Shown: positions 51,521-60,923, counted from the first letter of the stretch. The stretch is 64,000 nucleotides of DNA from Streptomyces sp. Tu 3180 (GCF_009852415.1 NZ_WOXS01000002.1:806001-870000); one strand, 5' to 3'. Translations and numbers: made by a program. The notes: generated by a model not told the origin, from the letters alone.

Positions 51521-53131
51521 ATGCCTTCCAGACACGACGACGAGGGGGCCGGGGGGAGACCGGGGGCGGGAGCGCTGCGGCGGCTGGGCGAGTGGTGCGC
51601 ACGGCACTTCGTTATCGTCGTCGTGGCGTGGCTCGTGGTCCTGATGGCACTGCAGGTCGCGAACCGTTCCGTCGGCGGGGCCTGATCACCCGGTACCGGC
51701 AGGACGTCATGGACGGCGAGCATCCGGTGCGGGCGGCCGGCCACGCCACCGCCACCAGCGGGCGGGCCGTGCTCGTCTCCGGCTGCACGGTGATCATCGC
51801 GCTGGCGGGGCTGTCCGCGTCCGGCGTCTCGTTCATCGCCAAGCTCGGGCTGGCCGCCGCCGTCACCGTCGTCTCCGCCGTCGTCGGCGCGCTCACCCTG
51901 GTGCCGGCCCTGCTGGGCCTGATCGGCAAACGCATCGACCGCTACCGGGTGCGCCGGCCCGTGGCCGAGACCGACGCCGGGCCGGGCGCCGAGCCCCACG
52001 GCACCTGGCACCGGTACGCCCGGCGGGTGGAGCGCAGACCGTGGCGTTACCTGGCCGCGGGCGTCACCACGATCGCCGTCCTCGCCGTCCCGGTGTTCTC
52101 GATCCGGCTCGGCCACATCGGCGACGGCGCGGATCCCACCTCCTTCACGGACCGCCGCGCCTACGACCTGATGACCGACGCGTTCGGTCCCGGCTCCAAC
52201 GGCCCGCTCACGATCGTCATCGACCAGTCCTCCGTACCCGAGTCCCAGCGCTCCGGCCTCGCCTCGCAGGCCCGCAAGACCCTGGACGGGGTCGGCGGCG
52301 CGGCCGCCGTCACCCCCCTGACGCCCACCCCGGGACGGCGACGTCCTGGTCGGCACGGTGTACCCGGCACAGTCCCCGCAGAGCGCCGCGACCACCGACC
52401 TGACGAACCGCCTGGTGGACGACACCCTGCCGGAGGCCGTGCGCGGCACGGACGCCGAGACGTACGTCACCGGGACGACGGCGGCGCAGGTCGACTTCCG
52501 CGACATCGTCGCCGGCCGGCTGCCGCTGATCATCGGCGTGGTGGTCGCCCTGGCCTTCCTGATCATCCTGGCGGTGTTCCGCGGTCTGCTGGCCGCCGTC
52601 AAGGCAGCCGTCCTCAACGTGCTGTCCATCACCGCCTCGTACGGAGTCGTCGTCGCCGTCTTCCAGTGGGGCTGGGGCGGGCCGGCGCTCGGGGTCTCCG
52701 GCACGGTGCCGATCGAGAGCTACGTGCCGATGATGATGTTCGCCGTCATCTTCGGGCTCAGCATGGACTACGAGATCTTCCTGCTCTCCCGCGTCCACGA
52801 GGCGTGGGTGCGCACCGGCGACGCCGAGGGCGCGGTCGCCCACGCGCTGGAGATCACCGCACGGGTCGTCACCTGTGCCGCGCTGATCATGGTGAGCGTG
52901 TTCGCGGCGTTCGTCGTCAGCGACAACGTCGTGGTCAAGATGCTGGGTCTGGGCCTGGCCGTCAGCGTCCTCATCGACGCCACCGTCGTGCGGCTGCTGA
53001 TGGTGCCGGCCGTCATGACCCTGCTGGGTCCGCGCGCCTGGTGGACGCCGCGCCTGCTGGACAGGGCCATGCCGCACATCGACGCGGAGGGGGAGGGCAC
53101 GCCGGCGTCTCCGGGCCGCACTCCGTCCTGA
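51521..53131 (+). pseudogene. MmpL-family RND transporter, internally deleted and frameshifted
   Basis: Translation from ATG 51521 gives [20 protein letters not shown] and one helix ([20 protein letters not shown]) and stops at 51683 right after SVGG. Family members continue there with a periplasmic domain and helices 2-4; these are absent, and the sequence resumes in another frame at [20 protein letters not shown], in the cytoplasmic loop before helix 5. So roughly 150-200 residues are deleted. A second lesion, one extra G at 52332-52334, shifts the frame before [15 protein letters not shown]. The remaining C-terminal helices ([40 protein letters not shown], with the [10 protein letters not shown] motif) are intact but cannot make a working pump. 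Confidence 0.85.
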
Positions 53132-53158
53132 GGGCCGGGACCGCCGGGAAACGCGGGA

Positions 53159-53185
53159 CGGCAGGGTCCCTGAGGGGCCCTGCCG
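53159..53185. terminator. Hairpin between the MmpL pseudogene and the DUF1996 gene
   Basis: Stem of 12 bp with one G-T pair (53159-53170 with 53174-53185) around TGA, between convergent genes. Confidence 0.6.
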
Positions 53186-53206
53186 CCGTTCACGTGCCGT
53201 GGCGGA

Positions 53207-55345
53207 TCAGGCTCCGCGCCGCACGCTCCGCAGGACGAAGAACCCGAAGACCACCAGGACTCCGCCCAGCGCGGCCGGCCAGAGCTGGGCCCCGGTCTCG
53301 GCGAGGCTGCCGGTCCCGGCCTGCGCCTCGGTCCTGTCCTCGGTCCCGAGTTCGGGGAGACTGCCGGGCACCTCGGCGGCCTGGGCCTCCTGGCCGCCGT
53401 CGTCCCCGGCGTCCCGGCCGCCGTCCTGGCCGTCGGCGCCGGCGCCCTCGCCGTCCCCGGCCGGGGACGAGGCGTAGACATCGGGCTGCCCGGGCCGGGC
53501 GGTGCCGTTGTCGCCCGAGGGCTCCTCGGTGGCCGGGGTCTCGGCCGGGTTCTCGGTCGGCTTCTCCACCGGGTCCTCGGTCGGGTTCTCGGCCGGGGGC
53601 TCCGACGGCTGCTCCTGTCCGCCGTCGCCCTGGTCGCCGCCGTCGCCGGGCTTGTCGCCGCCCTGGTCGCCGCCGTCACCCTGGTCGCCGCCGTCCTGGC
53701 CCGGGTCGCCGGGCGTGGCCGTGGGCTCCTCCGGCTGCTCGGGCTGCTGCGGCTCCTCGCTCGGCTCCTCGCTCGGTTCGCCGCCGTCACCGTCGCCGTC
53801 GCCGCCGTCACCGTTGCCGCCGCCGGCGCCGGAACCGCAGGTGCGGCCCTCGTTGATGCAGTCGACCATCTCCCTCATCAGGTCCTCGTCGAAGACGTTG
53901 ATGAAGTCGCCGTGGTCCGTGATCGGCTTGTGCAGCTGCTCCGGGAAGGAGTCCACCGCGAACAGCGGTGTCGTCCTGCCGCCGTCCTCGAGGCTCGGCG
54001 CGTCCACGTCGTAGACGATGCGCTGGACCAGCTGCGGCACGGCCCGGAAACCGGACGGGCAGTTGCCGGCGGCGTCCGTGAACGCCATGTGCGTACGGTG
54101 GTTGGCGCTGTCGGTGTTGCGGCCGTCCCAGCAGCTCTGGAACTTGAACGTCCGCACGACGTCACTGCCCTGCGGGCACAGCGGGTACTTGTCCTTCAGC
54201 TGCCGGTCCTCGAAACCGGTGCAGCTCCACGACGCGTTGGCGTTGGCGGGGCCGTTGACGAACGACTTGGCGTCGCCGGTGATGATGCGCAGCAACCGGG
54301 GCATGGCGGTGACCTCGCCCTGCGGGTTGCCCACGAAGGTCAGCGTGACCTCCTTGGGCGTGACGATCTCACCGACGTTGCCCTCGATGCCGCCGCCCGG
54401 GGAGTCGGCGTCCTGCTCCTGGGTCCCGTTCTGCAGGCGCAGCACCGGCCAGTAGTACGACGACTTGTCGCCCTGGTCCTCGCAGCTCGTGTCCGCCTTC
54501 GCCAGTTCCTCGTCGCTGGAGAAGGCGTTGGTGGCCTGGTTGCCGATGTAGTCGTGGAAGTGGTGGGCGCCGTTGCTGACACCCGGGGCGGCGATCACGT
54601 TGTCCGAGTTGAACAGGCCGTTCTCGTTGACGCCGCACTCGCTGGTGAAGGTGCCGCGGGAGGCCTTCTCCGTCTGCTCCGGCGCGGAGGCGCCGGGCTG
54701 GACGCTCTTGATGTCGACGTAGTCACCGGCGACGGGACCGTTGCCGGCCTGACCGCCGTTTCCGCCCTGCCCCTGGCCCTGCTGGTCCTGGCCCTGCTGG
54801 TCCTGGCCGTCGCCTCCGTCGCCCGCCTGCTCGCCCCCGTTGCCGTCGCCTTCCTGCCCGGCGTCCTGCTGCGCGGGGGCGTTGCCGGACTCCCGCACGG
54901 CGCAGGCGGCGAGTCCCTCCAGGCCCTCGGGCCTGTCGCCCACCCGGTCGACGGCGGTCGCGATGCGAGCGAGGGTCGCGGAACGCTTCTCCTCGAGCGG
55001 CCCGGCTATCGCGTTGTCCGCGAAACCCGGGTCCTGCCGAAGGGCGTCGGCCGACTCCCCGAGCCGTTTGTAGGCATCGGCGATCTGCGCGTCCAGCGCG
55101 GCGAGTTCCTTGTCCACCTCCGCCCGCGCCTCCTGGGGCACCGACGCCAGCTGGGCGGCCGTGGCCACGTCCGGGCAGTCGATCGTGGCGCCCGAGAGGA
55201 CCTGCGCCTGACCGGCGCCCGTCCCGCCCTCCTCGGTCGCGGAAGCGTAGACGTTGGCCGCCATCATCCCGCCTCCGCCCAGGATCAGGGCGAAGGCGGC
55301 AAGAGTCGCGCGCTGTTTGGGGCGTCTGCGTGTGTTGCGTGCCAA
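53207..55345 (-). CDS. Secreted DUF1996 protein with C-terminal LAETG sorting signal (712 aa)
   Basis: TTG start at 55345 with AGGAG upstream. An N-terminal signal/anchor ([23 protein letters not shown]), a coiled helical region (60-130), a Gly/Gln/Asp-rich linker, and the DUF1996 domain (about 210-470: [44 protein letters not shown]), known from secreted fungal and bacterial proteins of carbohydrate-active type. A Pro/Glu/Asp/Gly tail of over 180 residues spans the wall, then [31 protein letters not shown]: an LAXTG motif, hydrophobic helix and Arg tail, the class E sortase signal in Streptomyces. So it is probably covalently attached to the cell wall. Substrate unknown. Confidence 0.85.
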   Translation of the reverse strand: MARNTRRRPKQRATLAAFALILGGGGMMAANVYASATEEGGTGAGQAQVLSGATIDCPDVATAAQLASVPQEARAEVDKELAALDAQIADAYKRLGESADALRQDPGFADNAIAGPLEEKRSATLARIATAVDRVGDRPEGLEGLAACAVRESGNAPAQQDAGQEGDGNGGEQAGDGGDGQDQQGQDQQGQGQGGNGGQAGNGPVAGDYVDIKSVQPGASAPEQTEKASRGTFTSECGVNENGLFNSDNVIAAPGVSNGAHHFHDYIGNQATNAFSSDEELAKADTSCEDQGDKSSYYWPVLRLQNGTQEQDADSPGGGIEGNVGEIVTPKEVTLTFVGNPQGEVTAMPRLLRIITGDAKSFVNGPANANASWSCTGFEDRQLKDKYPLCPQGSDVVRTFKFQSCWDGRNTDSANHRTHMAFTDAAGNCPSGFRAVPQLVQRIVYDVDAPSLEDGGRTTPLFAVDSFPEQLHKPITDHGDFINVFDEDLMREMVDCINEGRTCGSGAGGGNGDGGDGDGDGGEPSEEPSEEPQQPEQPEEPTATPGDPGQDGGDQGDGGDQGGDKPGDGGDQGDGGQEQPSEPPAENPTEDPVEKPTENPAETPATEEPSGDNGTARPGQPDVYASSPAGDGEGAGADGQDGGRDAGDDGGQEAQAAEVPGSLPELGTEDRTEAQAGTGSLAETGAQLWPAALGGVLVVFGFFVLRSVRRGA

Positions 55346-55476
55346 GGCAGTACTCCTACGCTTCTGTCGTGGGGGGTCGGCATGGATTTCCCACGCCCCA
55401 TACGCAGGCGGACCGCCGTGTGTTCAAACGCCTCACGGTCTCCTCGCGGAATCCCGGAGAACGAGACCCCCGGACA

Positions 55477-55518
55477 CCGAGGTCCCCGCCGGACGGGCCC
55501 GTCCGGCGGGGACCTCGG
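55477..55518. terminator. Strong hairpin terminator after the LPMO gene
   Basis: A perfect 19-bp stem (55477-55495 with 55500-55518) with a GGCC centre, 25 bp after the LPMO stop codon in the direction of transcription. It is the longest perfect palindrome I found in the window. Confidence 0.75.
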
Positions 55519-55543
55519 GACGTGACGGCGAAGTGGCGCCGGG

Positions 55544-56221
55544 TCAGCCGAAGTTCACGTCACTGCACAGGAAGTACGTCTGGTCCATGTGCGAGGCCTG
55601 CCAGATCGTGTAGACGACGTGGCGGCCGCTGCGGCCGGACGTGCTCACCGGGATCGAGTAGTTCTGGCCGGGGGCGTACGCGCCGGTGCGGGCCACCAGC
55701 TGGAGGTCGTCCCAGCCCAGCGGCTGGGTGGCGGGGTCGAAGCCCTGCCGGGTGACGTAGACGAGGAAGTAGTCCGCGCCGTGGCTGGCCTGGTCGTACA
55801 GCTTCACGGTGAAGTTGTTGCCCACGTTCGTCGTCCTCCAGGGGCCCGCCGCGTCCAGGGAGTTGTAGCGCCCGCCCTCGGTGCGCCCGCCGCTGCACAG
55901 CTGGCCGTCGGGGACGGCGGCCTGGAAGTTGCCGCCGGAGCCGTTGCGGTAGAGGCCGTTCCAGTTCCACATGGCGTTGGGGTCGTCCTGCCACGCCTGC
56001 CAGCACATGGGGTCCTGCTGGGCCATCGCCGGGTTCTGGAAGTCGCTCCCCCAGCGCTGCCAGCAGCCGTAGTTGCGGGAGGCGGGGTCGATCACCGAGC
56101 CGTGGGCGACGGCGGTGCCGCTCCAGGGGATCAGACAGAGCAGCGAGGCGACGACGACGCTCAGCGTGAGGGTCAGACGGGACCGGAGCGCCACAGCTAA
56201 GTCATGGACACGCCAAATCAC
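55544..56221 (-). CDS. AA10 lytic polysaccharide monooxygenase, secreted (225 aa)
   Basis: GTG 56221 follows AAGAAGGAA. Signal peptide of about 36 residues (LTLTLSVVVASLLCLIPWSG, TAVA|HG): the mature N-terminal His of HGSVIDPASRNYGCWQRWG is the first Cu ligand, with the second His in ADQASHGADYFLVYVTR and an aromatic axial position near VVYTIWQASHMDQTYFLCSDVNFG. Cys residues can form the usual disulfides. It oxidatively cleaves crystalline cellulose or chitin. Codon 8 is TTA, in the signal peptide, so translation should need bldA tRNA. A CebR-type box 64 bp upstream points to cellulose. It has no carbohydrate-binding module. Confidence 0.93.
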   Translation of the reverse strand: MIWRVHDLAVALRSRLTLTLSVVVASLLCLIPWSGTAVAHGSVIDPASRNYGCWQRWGSDFQNPAMAQQDPMCWQAWQDDPNAMWNWNGLYRNGSGGNFQAAVPDGQLCSGGRTEGGRYNSLDAAGPWRTTNVGNNFTVKLYDQASHGADYFLVYVTRQGFDPATQPLGWDDLQLVARTGAYAPGQNYSIPVSTSGRSGRHVVYTIWQASHMDQTYFLCSDVNFG

Positions 56222-56284
56222 GGGTTCCTTCTTTCCGGTGCGGGGGTTGTGGGGGGTGGGCGCACGAGGCCCGTGGGCAGCACA

Positions 56285-56298
56285 TGGGAGCGCTCCCA
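56285..56298. promoter_or_regulatory. CebR-type operator upstream of the LPMO gene
   Basis: TGGGAGCGCTCCCA, a perfect 14-bp palindrome matching the established CebR (cellobiose repressor) site of Streptomyces. It lies 64 bp upstream of the LPMO start, on the correct side for repression. Confidence 0.85.
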
Positions 56299-56403
56299 AC
56301 GCACAGGCTGCGCCCGTCGGGACGGAGCGGCAACATCCGTTCGCGCCACTTCCGCACGGGCCGTGGCGCGTTCGATTCGTTCGACGGGACGGGGAGCCGT
56401 CCG

Positions 56404-57036
56404 TCAGAGCCGGTCGAGGTCCCCCGTGGTGCGCCCGAGGCAGGCGACCGAATCGTCCAGCGGCGCGTCGATCTCGTGGAATCCCATGCGGTCGTAGAAG
56501 GCCCGGGCGGGCTTGTTGGCCGTCGCCATGACGAGGTGGACGGACGGCACTCCCCCGTCCCGCAGGGCCGTGAGGAACCTCCGCATCAGCTCCCGGCCGT
56601 GACCGCGCCCCTGCCACTCGGGCAGCAGGTCGATGTGCAGGTGCGCCGGATAGGCGGCCAGTTCCGGGACCACCATCCGCTCGGGGTGGTGCAGCAGCCG
56701 GGCGATCGCCTCGTCCGGGGTGTCCGGCGGCCCGGACGGCTCGGGGTGGCGGTCGGCGACCAGGGGCAGCCACACGGTGCGGAAGGCCTCGGCGAAACGG
56801 GGGGTGTCGGCGGTGCCGAGGATGTACCCGACCGCCCGGCCCCGTCCGTCGTCCAGGACGAAGGCCAGCTCCGGCTCGAGATGGACGTAGGGGGCCGCGA
56901 AGGTGGCGGGGAAGATGTCGGGGTCACGGTAGAAGGGGCGGCTGTCCCCGCCGTTGTGCGCGGTGCGGATGCAGATGTCGTCGAGGGCCGGCCGGTCGCC
57001 GGGGCGGTACGGGCGGATCACGGGAGACGCGTTCAT
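56404..57036 (-). CDS. GNAT-family N-acetyltransferase (210 aa)
   Basis: The GNAT acetyl-CoA site is HLHIDLLPEWQGRGHGRELMRRF (residues about 128-150; the Q/RxxGxG/A motif is QGRGHG). MATANKPARAFYDRMGFHEI is the late conserved segment. The first half (IRPYRPGDRPALDDICIRTA; VHLEPELAFVLDDG) is long for a GNAT and resembles bacterial homologues of the O-GlcNAcase-associated acetyltransferase-like domain. A CebR box lies 21 bp upstream of the start, so it belongs to the cellobiose response. Acceptor unknown. Confidence 0.85.
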   Translation of the reverse strand: MNASPVIRPYRPGDRPALDDICIRTAHNGGDSRPFYRDPDIFPATFAAPYVHLEPELAFVLDDGRGRAVGYILGTADTPRFAEAFRTVWLPLVADRHPEPSGPPDTPDEAIARLLHHPERMVVPELAAYPAHLHIDLLPEWQGRGHGRELMRRFLTALRDGGVPSVHLVMATANKPARAFYDRMGFHEIDAPLDDSVACLGRTTGDLDRL

Positions 57037-57056
57037 GTCCGGGATCCTGCCCTCTT

Positions 57057-57070
57057 TGGGAGCGCTCCCA
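57057..57070. promoter_or_regulatory. CebR-type operator between the GNAT and YihY genes
   Basis: TGGGAGCGCTCCCA, identical to the box at 56285. It is 21 bp from the leftward GNAT start and 67 bp from the rightward YihY/BrkB start, so it could control one or both. Confidence 0.85.
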
Positions 57071-57136
57071 CAACCCCGCGGCGGGAGCCGCCCCCGCTCG
57101 CGGCTTAACGCGCCGTTCCCTGGTTACCCGGCGGCC

Positions 57137-58216
57137 ATGAAGCTGCATATTCCCGGGCGGAACGGCCGGCCCGACGGCACGTCCGCGACGAACGAGCCCG
57201 AGCCGGGGCCCCCGGCCGAGCGCACGGCGGAGGAACCCGGACCGAGCGACGAGGTGGAACGGGCCGCGCCGGACTCCCCCGTCGAGCTGCCGAAGCGGTC
57301 ATGGGGCGCGGCGCTGAAGGGCAGTCTGCGCGAGTTCCAGGACGACGAGCTGACCGACCGGGCCGCCGCGCTCACGTACTACGGCGTGCTGTCGCTGTTC
57401 CCGGCGCTGCTGGTGCTGGTCTCGCTGCTGGGCGTCGCCGGCAAGTCGGCCACGGACAAGGTGATGGAGAACGTCCAGCAGCTCGCCCCCGGGGCGGTCC
57501 GCGACATCATCACCCGGGCGGTCGAGCAACTGCAGGGCAACTCGGGTGTCGGTTCGATCATGGCGATCGTCGGCCTGGTCCTGGCGGTGTGGTCGGCCTC
57601 CGGCTACGTGGCGGCGTTCATCCGCTCGGCGAACGCGGTCTACGACATGCCCGAGGGGCGCCCGGTGTGGAAGGTGCTGCCGGTGCGGGTCGGCATGACG
57701 GTGGTGCTGATGGTGCTGGCCGTGGTCAGTGCGCTCATCGTGGTCTTCACCGGTGGCCTCGCCCGCCGGGCGGGCGACGCCCTCGGCCTGGGCGACACCG
57801 CGGTGATGGTGTGGTCCATCGCCAAGTGGCCGGTGCTGGTCGTGCTGGTGACGATGATGATCGCACTGCTGTACTGGGCGGCCCCGAACACCAAGATCCG
57901 GGGGTTCCGCTGGATCACCCCGGGCAGTTTCCTGGCCCTGGTGATCTGGCTGATCGCCTCCGCCGGGTTCGCGTTCTACGTGGCCAACTTCGCCTCGTAC
58001 AACAAGACGTACGGCACGATGGCCGGTGTCATCGTGTTCCTGGTCTGGCTGTGGATCACCAATCTGGCGATCCTGCTGGGGCTGGAGTTCGACGCGGAGG
58101 TCGCCCGGCAGCGGGCCATCGCCGGCGGTCATCCGCCCGAGGCCGAGCCGTACACCCAGCCGCGCGACACCCGGGCCTGGGACGAACAGGACCGGCGCCG
58201 GATGGACGAGACCTGA
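57137..58216 (+). CDS. YihY/BrkB-family inner-membrane protein (359 aa)
   Basis: About 60 polar residues, then the YihY core: LTDRAAALTYYGVLSLFPALLVLVSLLG, IMAIVGLVLAVWSASGYVAAFIRSANAVYD, several further helices and GTMAGVIVFLVWLWITNLAILLGLEFDAEVARQ. Six or so membrane helices. The family has been called ribonuclease BN, but that was a misassignment; it is of unknown function and may be a transporter. ATG 57137 fits the start of the charged N-terminal tail. No operon mates. Confidence 0.9.
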   Translation: MKLHIPGRNGRPDGTSATNEPEPGPPAERTAEEPGPSDEVERAAPDSPVELPKRSWGAALKGSLREFQDDELTDRAAALTYYGVLSLFPALLVLVSLLGVAGKSATDKVMENVQQLAPGAVRDIITRAVEQLQGNSGVGSIMAIVGLVLAVWSASGYVAAFIRSANAVYDMPEGRPVWKVLPVRVGMTVVLMVLAVVSALIVVFTGGLARRAGDALGLGDTAVMVWSIAKWPVLVVLVTMMIALLYWAAPNTKIRGFRWITPGSFLALVIWLIASAGFAFYVANFASYNKTYGTMAGVIVFLVWLWITNLAILLGLEFDAEVARQRAIAGGHPPEAEPYTQPRDTRAWDEQDRRRMDET

Positions 58217-58232
58217 CGGACCCCGCGCGTCC

Positions 58233-58685
58233 TCACTCCATCAGGCCGGCGGCGAGCGTGGCACCCAGTTCCCAGCACCGCTCGACGTCGGCCTTCTGCG
58301 GTGCGCCGGTGACCTTCACGGGATCAGCGGCGCGGCGCCAGCCGAGACCCGTGGTGATGGAGTCGATGCCCCGCACCGCCCCGGTGACGTCGTTCCCGCC
58401 GTGCACGTAGAAACCGAAGGGCCGGCCGCGGGTGGTGTCCAGGCACGGGTAGTAGACCTGGTCGAAGAAGTGCTTGAGCGCGCCCGCCATGTAGCCGAGG
58501 TTGGCCGGGGTGCCCAGGAGGTAGCCGTCGGCCTCCAGGACGTCGGTGGCGGTGGCGGACAGGGCCGCCCGCCGCACCACCCGGACGCCCTCGATCTCCG
58601 GGGCCGTGGCACCGGAGAGGACGGCTTCGAACATCGCCTGGCAGTGGGGCGAGGGCGTGTGGTGGACGATCAGCAGGGTCGGCAC
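58233..58685 (-). CDS. Flavodoxin-like NAD(P)H-dependent oxidoreductase (150 aa)
   Basis: MPTLLIVHHTPSPHCQAMFEAVL is the FMN phosphate-binding loop, VLEADGYLLGTPANLGYMAGALKHFFDQVYYP the typical NADPH-dependent FMN reductase/flavodoxin segment, and FGFYVHGGNDVTGAVRGIDSI the second flavin loop. GTG 58685 is the only sensible start although its ribosome site is weak. Reduces quinones or nitro compounds in the cytosol in related proteins. Confidence 0.82.
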   Translation of the reverse strand: MPTLLIVHHTPSPHCQAMFEAVLSGATAPEIEGVRVVRRAALSATATDVLEADGYLLGTPANLGYMAGALKHFFDQVYYPCLDTTRGRPFGFYVHGGNDVTGAVRGIDSITTGLGWRRAADPVKVTGAPQKADVERCWELGATLAAGLME

Positions 58686-58817
58686 ACCCCGACCCTGCCG
58701 TGTCCGTCCCCGCGGCCGCAAGCCGGTCCGGGTCCGCGCCGTCCCCGGCGCTCCGTTGTGACGGCGGCCCGGGGATGGCACGATGCCCCGCATCGGAACG
58801 TGGAGACGGGGTGGGTC

Positions 58818-59471
58818 GTGGTCGACGGGGTTCGCATGTCACCGGCAGCGACGGTGTTCGACGCGCTGGGCGGCGAGTACGAGAAGGCGTTCGCCTCCTC
58901 CGCCGCCCACCGGGCGTCGCTGGAGTGGCTGCTGGAGCGGCTCGGGCCCGGCAGCAGGGTGCTGGACGTGGGCAGCGGGACGGGACGTCCCACGGCCGCC
59001 GCGCTCGCCGGGGCCGGTCACCGGGTGCTGGGCGTCGACGTCTCCCCGGTGATGGTGGAGATCGCCTCCCGGCAGGTGCCCGAGGGTGAGTTCCGGTGCG
59101 CCGACATCCGCACGACGGCGCTCGAGGACGAGGCGTTCGACGCGGTCTGCGTGTACTTCTCGCTGCTCCAGATGTCGCGTGCGGAGCAGGCCGGTCTCGT
59201 CCGCCGGCTGGCCCGGGCGCTGCGGCCGGGCGGGTTCCTCGTGCTGGCCACCGTGCCGCTGGACGTCGAGGACTTCGACGGCGTGTTCATGGGGCAGGCC
59301 GTGCGGGTCACCAGTTTCGCCGCCCAGGACGTCACCGCGCTGGTGCGCGGGGCGGGGCTGACGGTGCTGTCGGAGAGGAGCGTGATGTTCACCCCCACCC
59401 ATCCCGACGCCCGGCCGGAACCCCAGATCTTCCTGCACTGCCGCCGGGAGAGGGCGGAGCCGGCCGGCTGA
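58818..59471 (+). CDS. Class I SAM-dependent methyltransferase (217 aa)
   Basis: Motif I SRVLDVGSGTGRPTAAALAGAG near residue 45, post-I RVLGVDVSPVMVEIASRQVP, motif II EAFDAVCVYFSLLQMSRAEQ, motif III ALRPGGFLVLATVPLDV. Ends with QIFLHCRRERAE. GTG 58818 chosen with a GGGGTGG upstream; ATG 58836 six codons on is as likely. Substrate unknown. It is divergent from the flavodoxin-like gene. Confidence 0.82.
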   Translation: MVDGVRMSPAATVFDALGGEYEKAFASSAAHRASLEWLLERLGPGSRVLDVGSGTGRPTAAALAGAGHRVLGVDVSPVMVEIASRQVPEGEFRCADIRTTALEDEAFDAVCVYFSLLQMSRAEQAGLVRRLARALRPGGFLVLATVPLDVEDFDGVFMGQAVRVTSFAAQDVTALVRGAGLTVLSERSVMFTPTHPDARPEPQIFLHCRRERAEPAG

Positions 59472-59575
59472 CGGTCCGGGCGGGGACGGCCGGTGCGCCG
59501 CAATTTCCGTGACTGATCGGCGCGAAAGCCGGTACCCGTACTTCCGTCCCCATCGGAAAGCGAGGTACCTGATCC

Positions 59576-60025
59576 ATGTCGCAGGTAGAGGAATCGATCG
59601 AGGTCGGCGTCCCCGTCCACACCGCCTACAACCAGTGGACCCAGTTCGAGAGCTTCCCGGAGTTCATGGACGGCGTCGAGCGCATCGAGCAGCGCACCGA
59701 CACGCTCACCCACTGGGTGACGAAGATCGGAGGCGTGGAGCGGGAGTTCGACGCCGAGATCACCGAGCAGATCCCGGACGAGCGCGTCGCGTGGACCACG
59801 GTGGACGGCGAGGCGAAGCAGGCCGGCGTGGTCACCTTCCACCGTCTGGACGACACCAGGACCAAGGTGATGCTGCAGATGGACTACGACCCCGAGGGGC
59901 TGGCCGAGACCGTCGGCGACAAGCTCGGCTTCGTCAAGCGGCAGGCCACCGGGGACCTCAAGCGGTTCAAGGAGTTCATCGAGCACCGCGGCCGGGAGAC
60001 CGGCGCCTGGCGCGGCGCGGTCTGA
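59576..60025 (+). CDS. SRPBCC (polyketide cyclase/dehydrase-like) protein (149 aa)
   Basis: MSQVEESIEVGVPVHTAYNQWTQFESFPEFMDGVERIEQ is the SRPBCC opening of the YtfB/coenzyme-Q-binding type; the rest (REFDAEITEQIPDERVAWTT; DPEGLAETVGDKLGFVKRQA) is typical. This group is abundant in Streptomyces and linked to stress or envelope lipids. It begins 104 bp after the methyltransferase and ends at a strong hairpin. Confidence 0.85.
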   Translation: MSQVEESIEVGVPVHTAYNQWTQFESFPEFMDGVERIEQRTDTLTHWVTKIGGVEREFDAEITEQIPDERVAWTTVDGEAKQAGVVTFHRLDDTRTKVMLQMDYDPEGLAETVGDKLGFVKRQATGDLKRFKEFIEHRGRETGAWRGAV

Positions 60026-60069
60026 CCCGCCGGGGTCGGTCCCCCTCCCCTGCGCGACACGCGCGCCCG

Positions 60070-60101
60070 CGCGGCCCCCGGCCCTCCGGCCGGGGGCCGC
60101 G
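60070..60101. terminator. Strong bidirectional hairpin terminator
   Basis: Perfect 14-bp stem (60070-60083 with 60088-60101) around CTCC between convergent genes. Confidence 0.75.
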
Positions 60102-60145
60102 GCGTCGTCACGGCACCGGCCCGCCCCGCGCGGGCCGTCGTGGCC

Positions 60146-60745
60146 TCAGCCCGTCATCCGCTTCCGCCACGACGGCTCGACCAGCCGCCACTCGGCCTCC
60201 CACTCCCCCAGGCGCCGCCGCTGCAGCCCGCCTCGGACGAGCCGTCCGCCGAGCAGTCCCAGTCCGGCGGCGGCGACACCGATCGTGACGCCGGCCATGA
60301 CGATCTGGAACCGCGCCTCCGCGCCCGTGGGCGGCGGGGAGACCAGCCGGCCCGCGGGGTCCGTCCACACGGTGACCGCGGTACCCGCCTCGTTCCCCGG
60401 TTCGACCTCCGTCCGGCCCGTGCGGCCGGTGCCGTCCGGGGCGGTCCACCGCACCGGGGCCCACACGCCGCCGTCCCCGTTCTCGGAGACGGCCGCGGGC
60501 GGCGTGCGGGCGGAGTCCTCGGTCAGCACGGCCGGGACCGCGCGGGTCCGGTCCCGGCGCTCGGCGAGCGCCCCGTCCACGGCCCCGGCCGCCGCCAGGC
60601 CGGCGAGCACCGCGCCCGTCAGGGCGAGCACCAGGGCGGCGAGCAGGACCCAGGCCTCGACCAGGTCGCTGCGGCGCCGCAGCGGGTTCCTCCGCCAGCG
60701 CCACAGCCGCACCCTGCGGACCCCCGCCCCGTGCGTCCTCGCCAT
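60146..60745 (-). CDS. Rv1733c-like two-helix membrane protein (199 aa)
   Basis: Arg-rich start (RRVRLWRWRRNPLRRRSDLV) followed by a first helix (EAWVLLAALVLALTGAVLAG), an extracytoplasmic loop of about 100 residues with VRWTAPDGTGRTGRTEV and TAVTVWTDPAGRLVSPP, a second helix (MAGVTIGVAAAGLGLLGGRL) and a basic end. This is the Rv1733c-type arrangement, a dormancy-regulon antigen in mycobacteria; function unknown. Confidence 0.82.
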   Translation of the reverse strand: MARTHGAGVRRVRLWRWRRNPLRRRSDLVEAWVLLAALVLALTGAVLAGLAAAGAVDGALAERRDRTRAVPAVLTEDSARTPPAAVSENGDGGVWAPVRWTAPDGTGRTGRTEVEPGNEAGTAVTVWTDPAGRLVSPPPTGAEARFQIVMAGVTIGVAAAGLGLLGGRLVRGGLQRRRLGEWEAEWRLVEPSWRKRMTG

Positions 60746-60780
60746 GGGACGTCACCTCCTCGCGCACGCTCCGGACACCG

Positions 60781-60809
60781 CGGCGGACCGGGGGCCGGCC
60801 GGTCCGCCG
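60781..60809. terminator. Hairpin downstream of the alcohol dehydrogenase gene
   Basis: CGGCGGACCGG (60781-60791) pairs with CCGGTCCGCCG (60799-60809) across a 7-nt loop, in the gap between the dehydrogenase stop and the Rv1733c-like start. Confidence 0.5.
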
Positions 60810-60923
60810 GGGCCACGGCGTCACTTCTCCAGGGTGGACCCTCGCCGCCCCGTCGGCACGGGCCGGACGGTCCCGTTCCGCGGCGCGGCGCGGGCCCGTC
60901 GGGCGGAGGGCCGCAAGGCCCCG

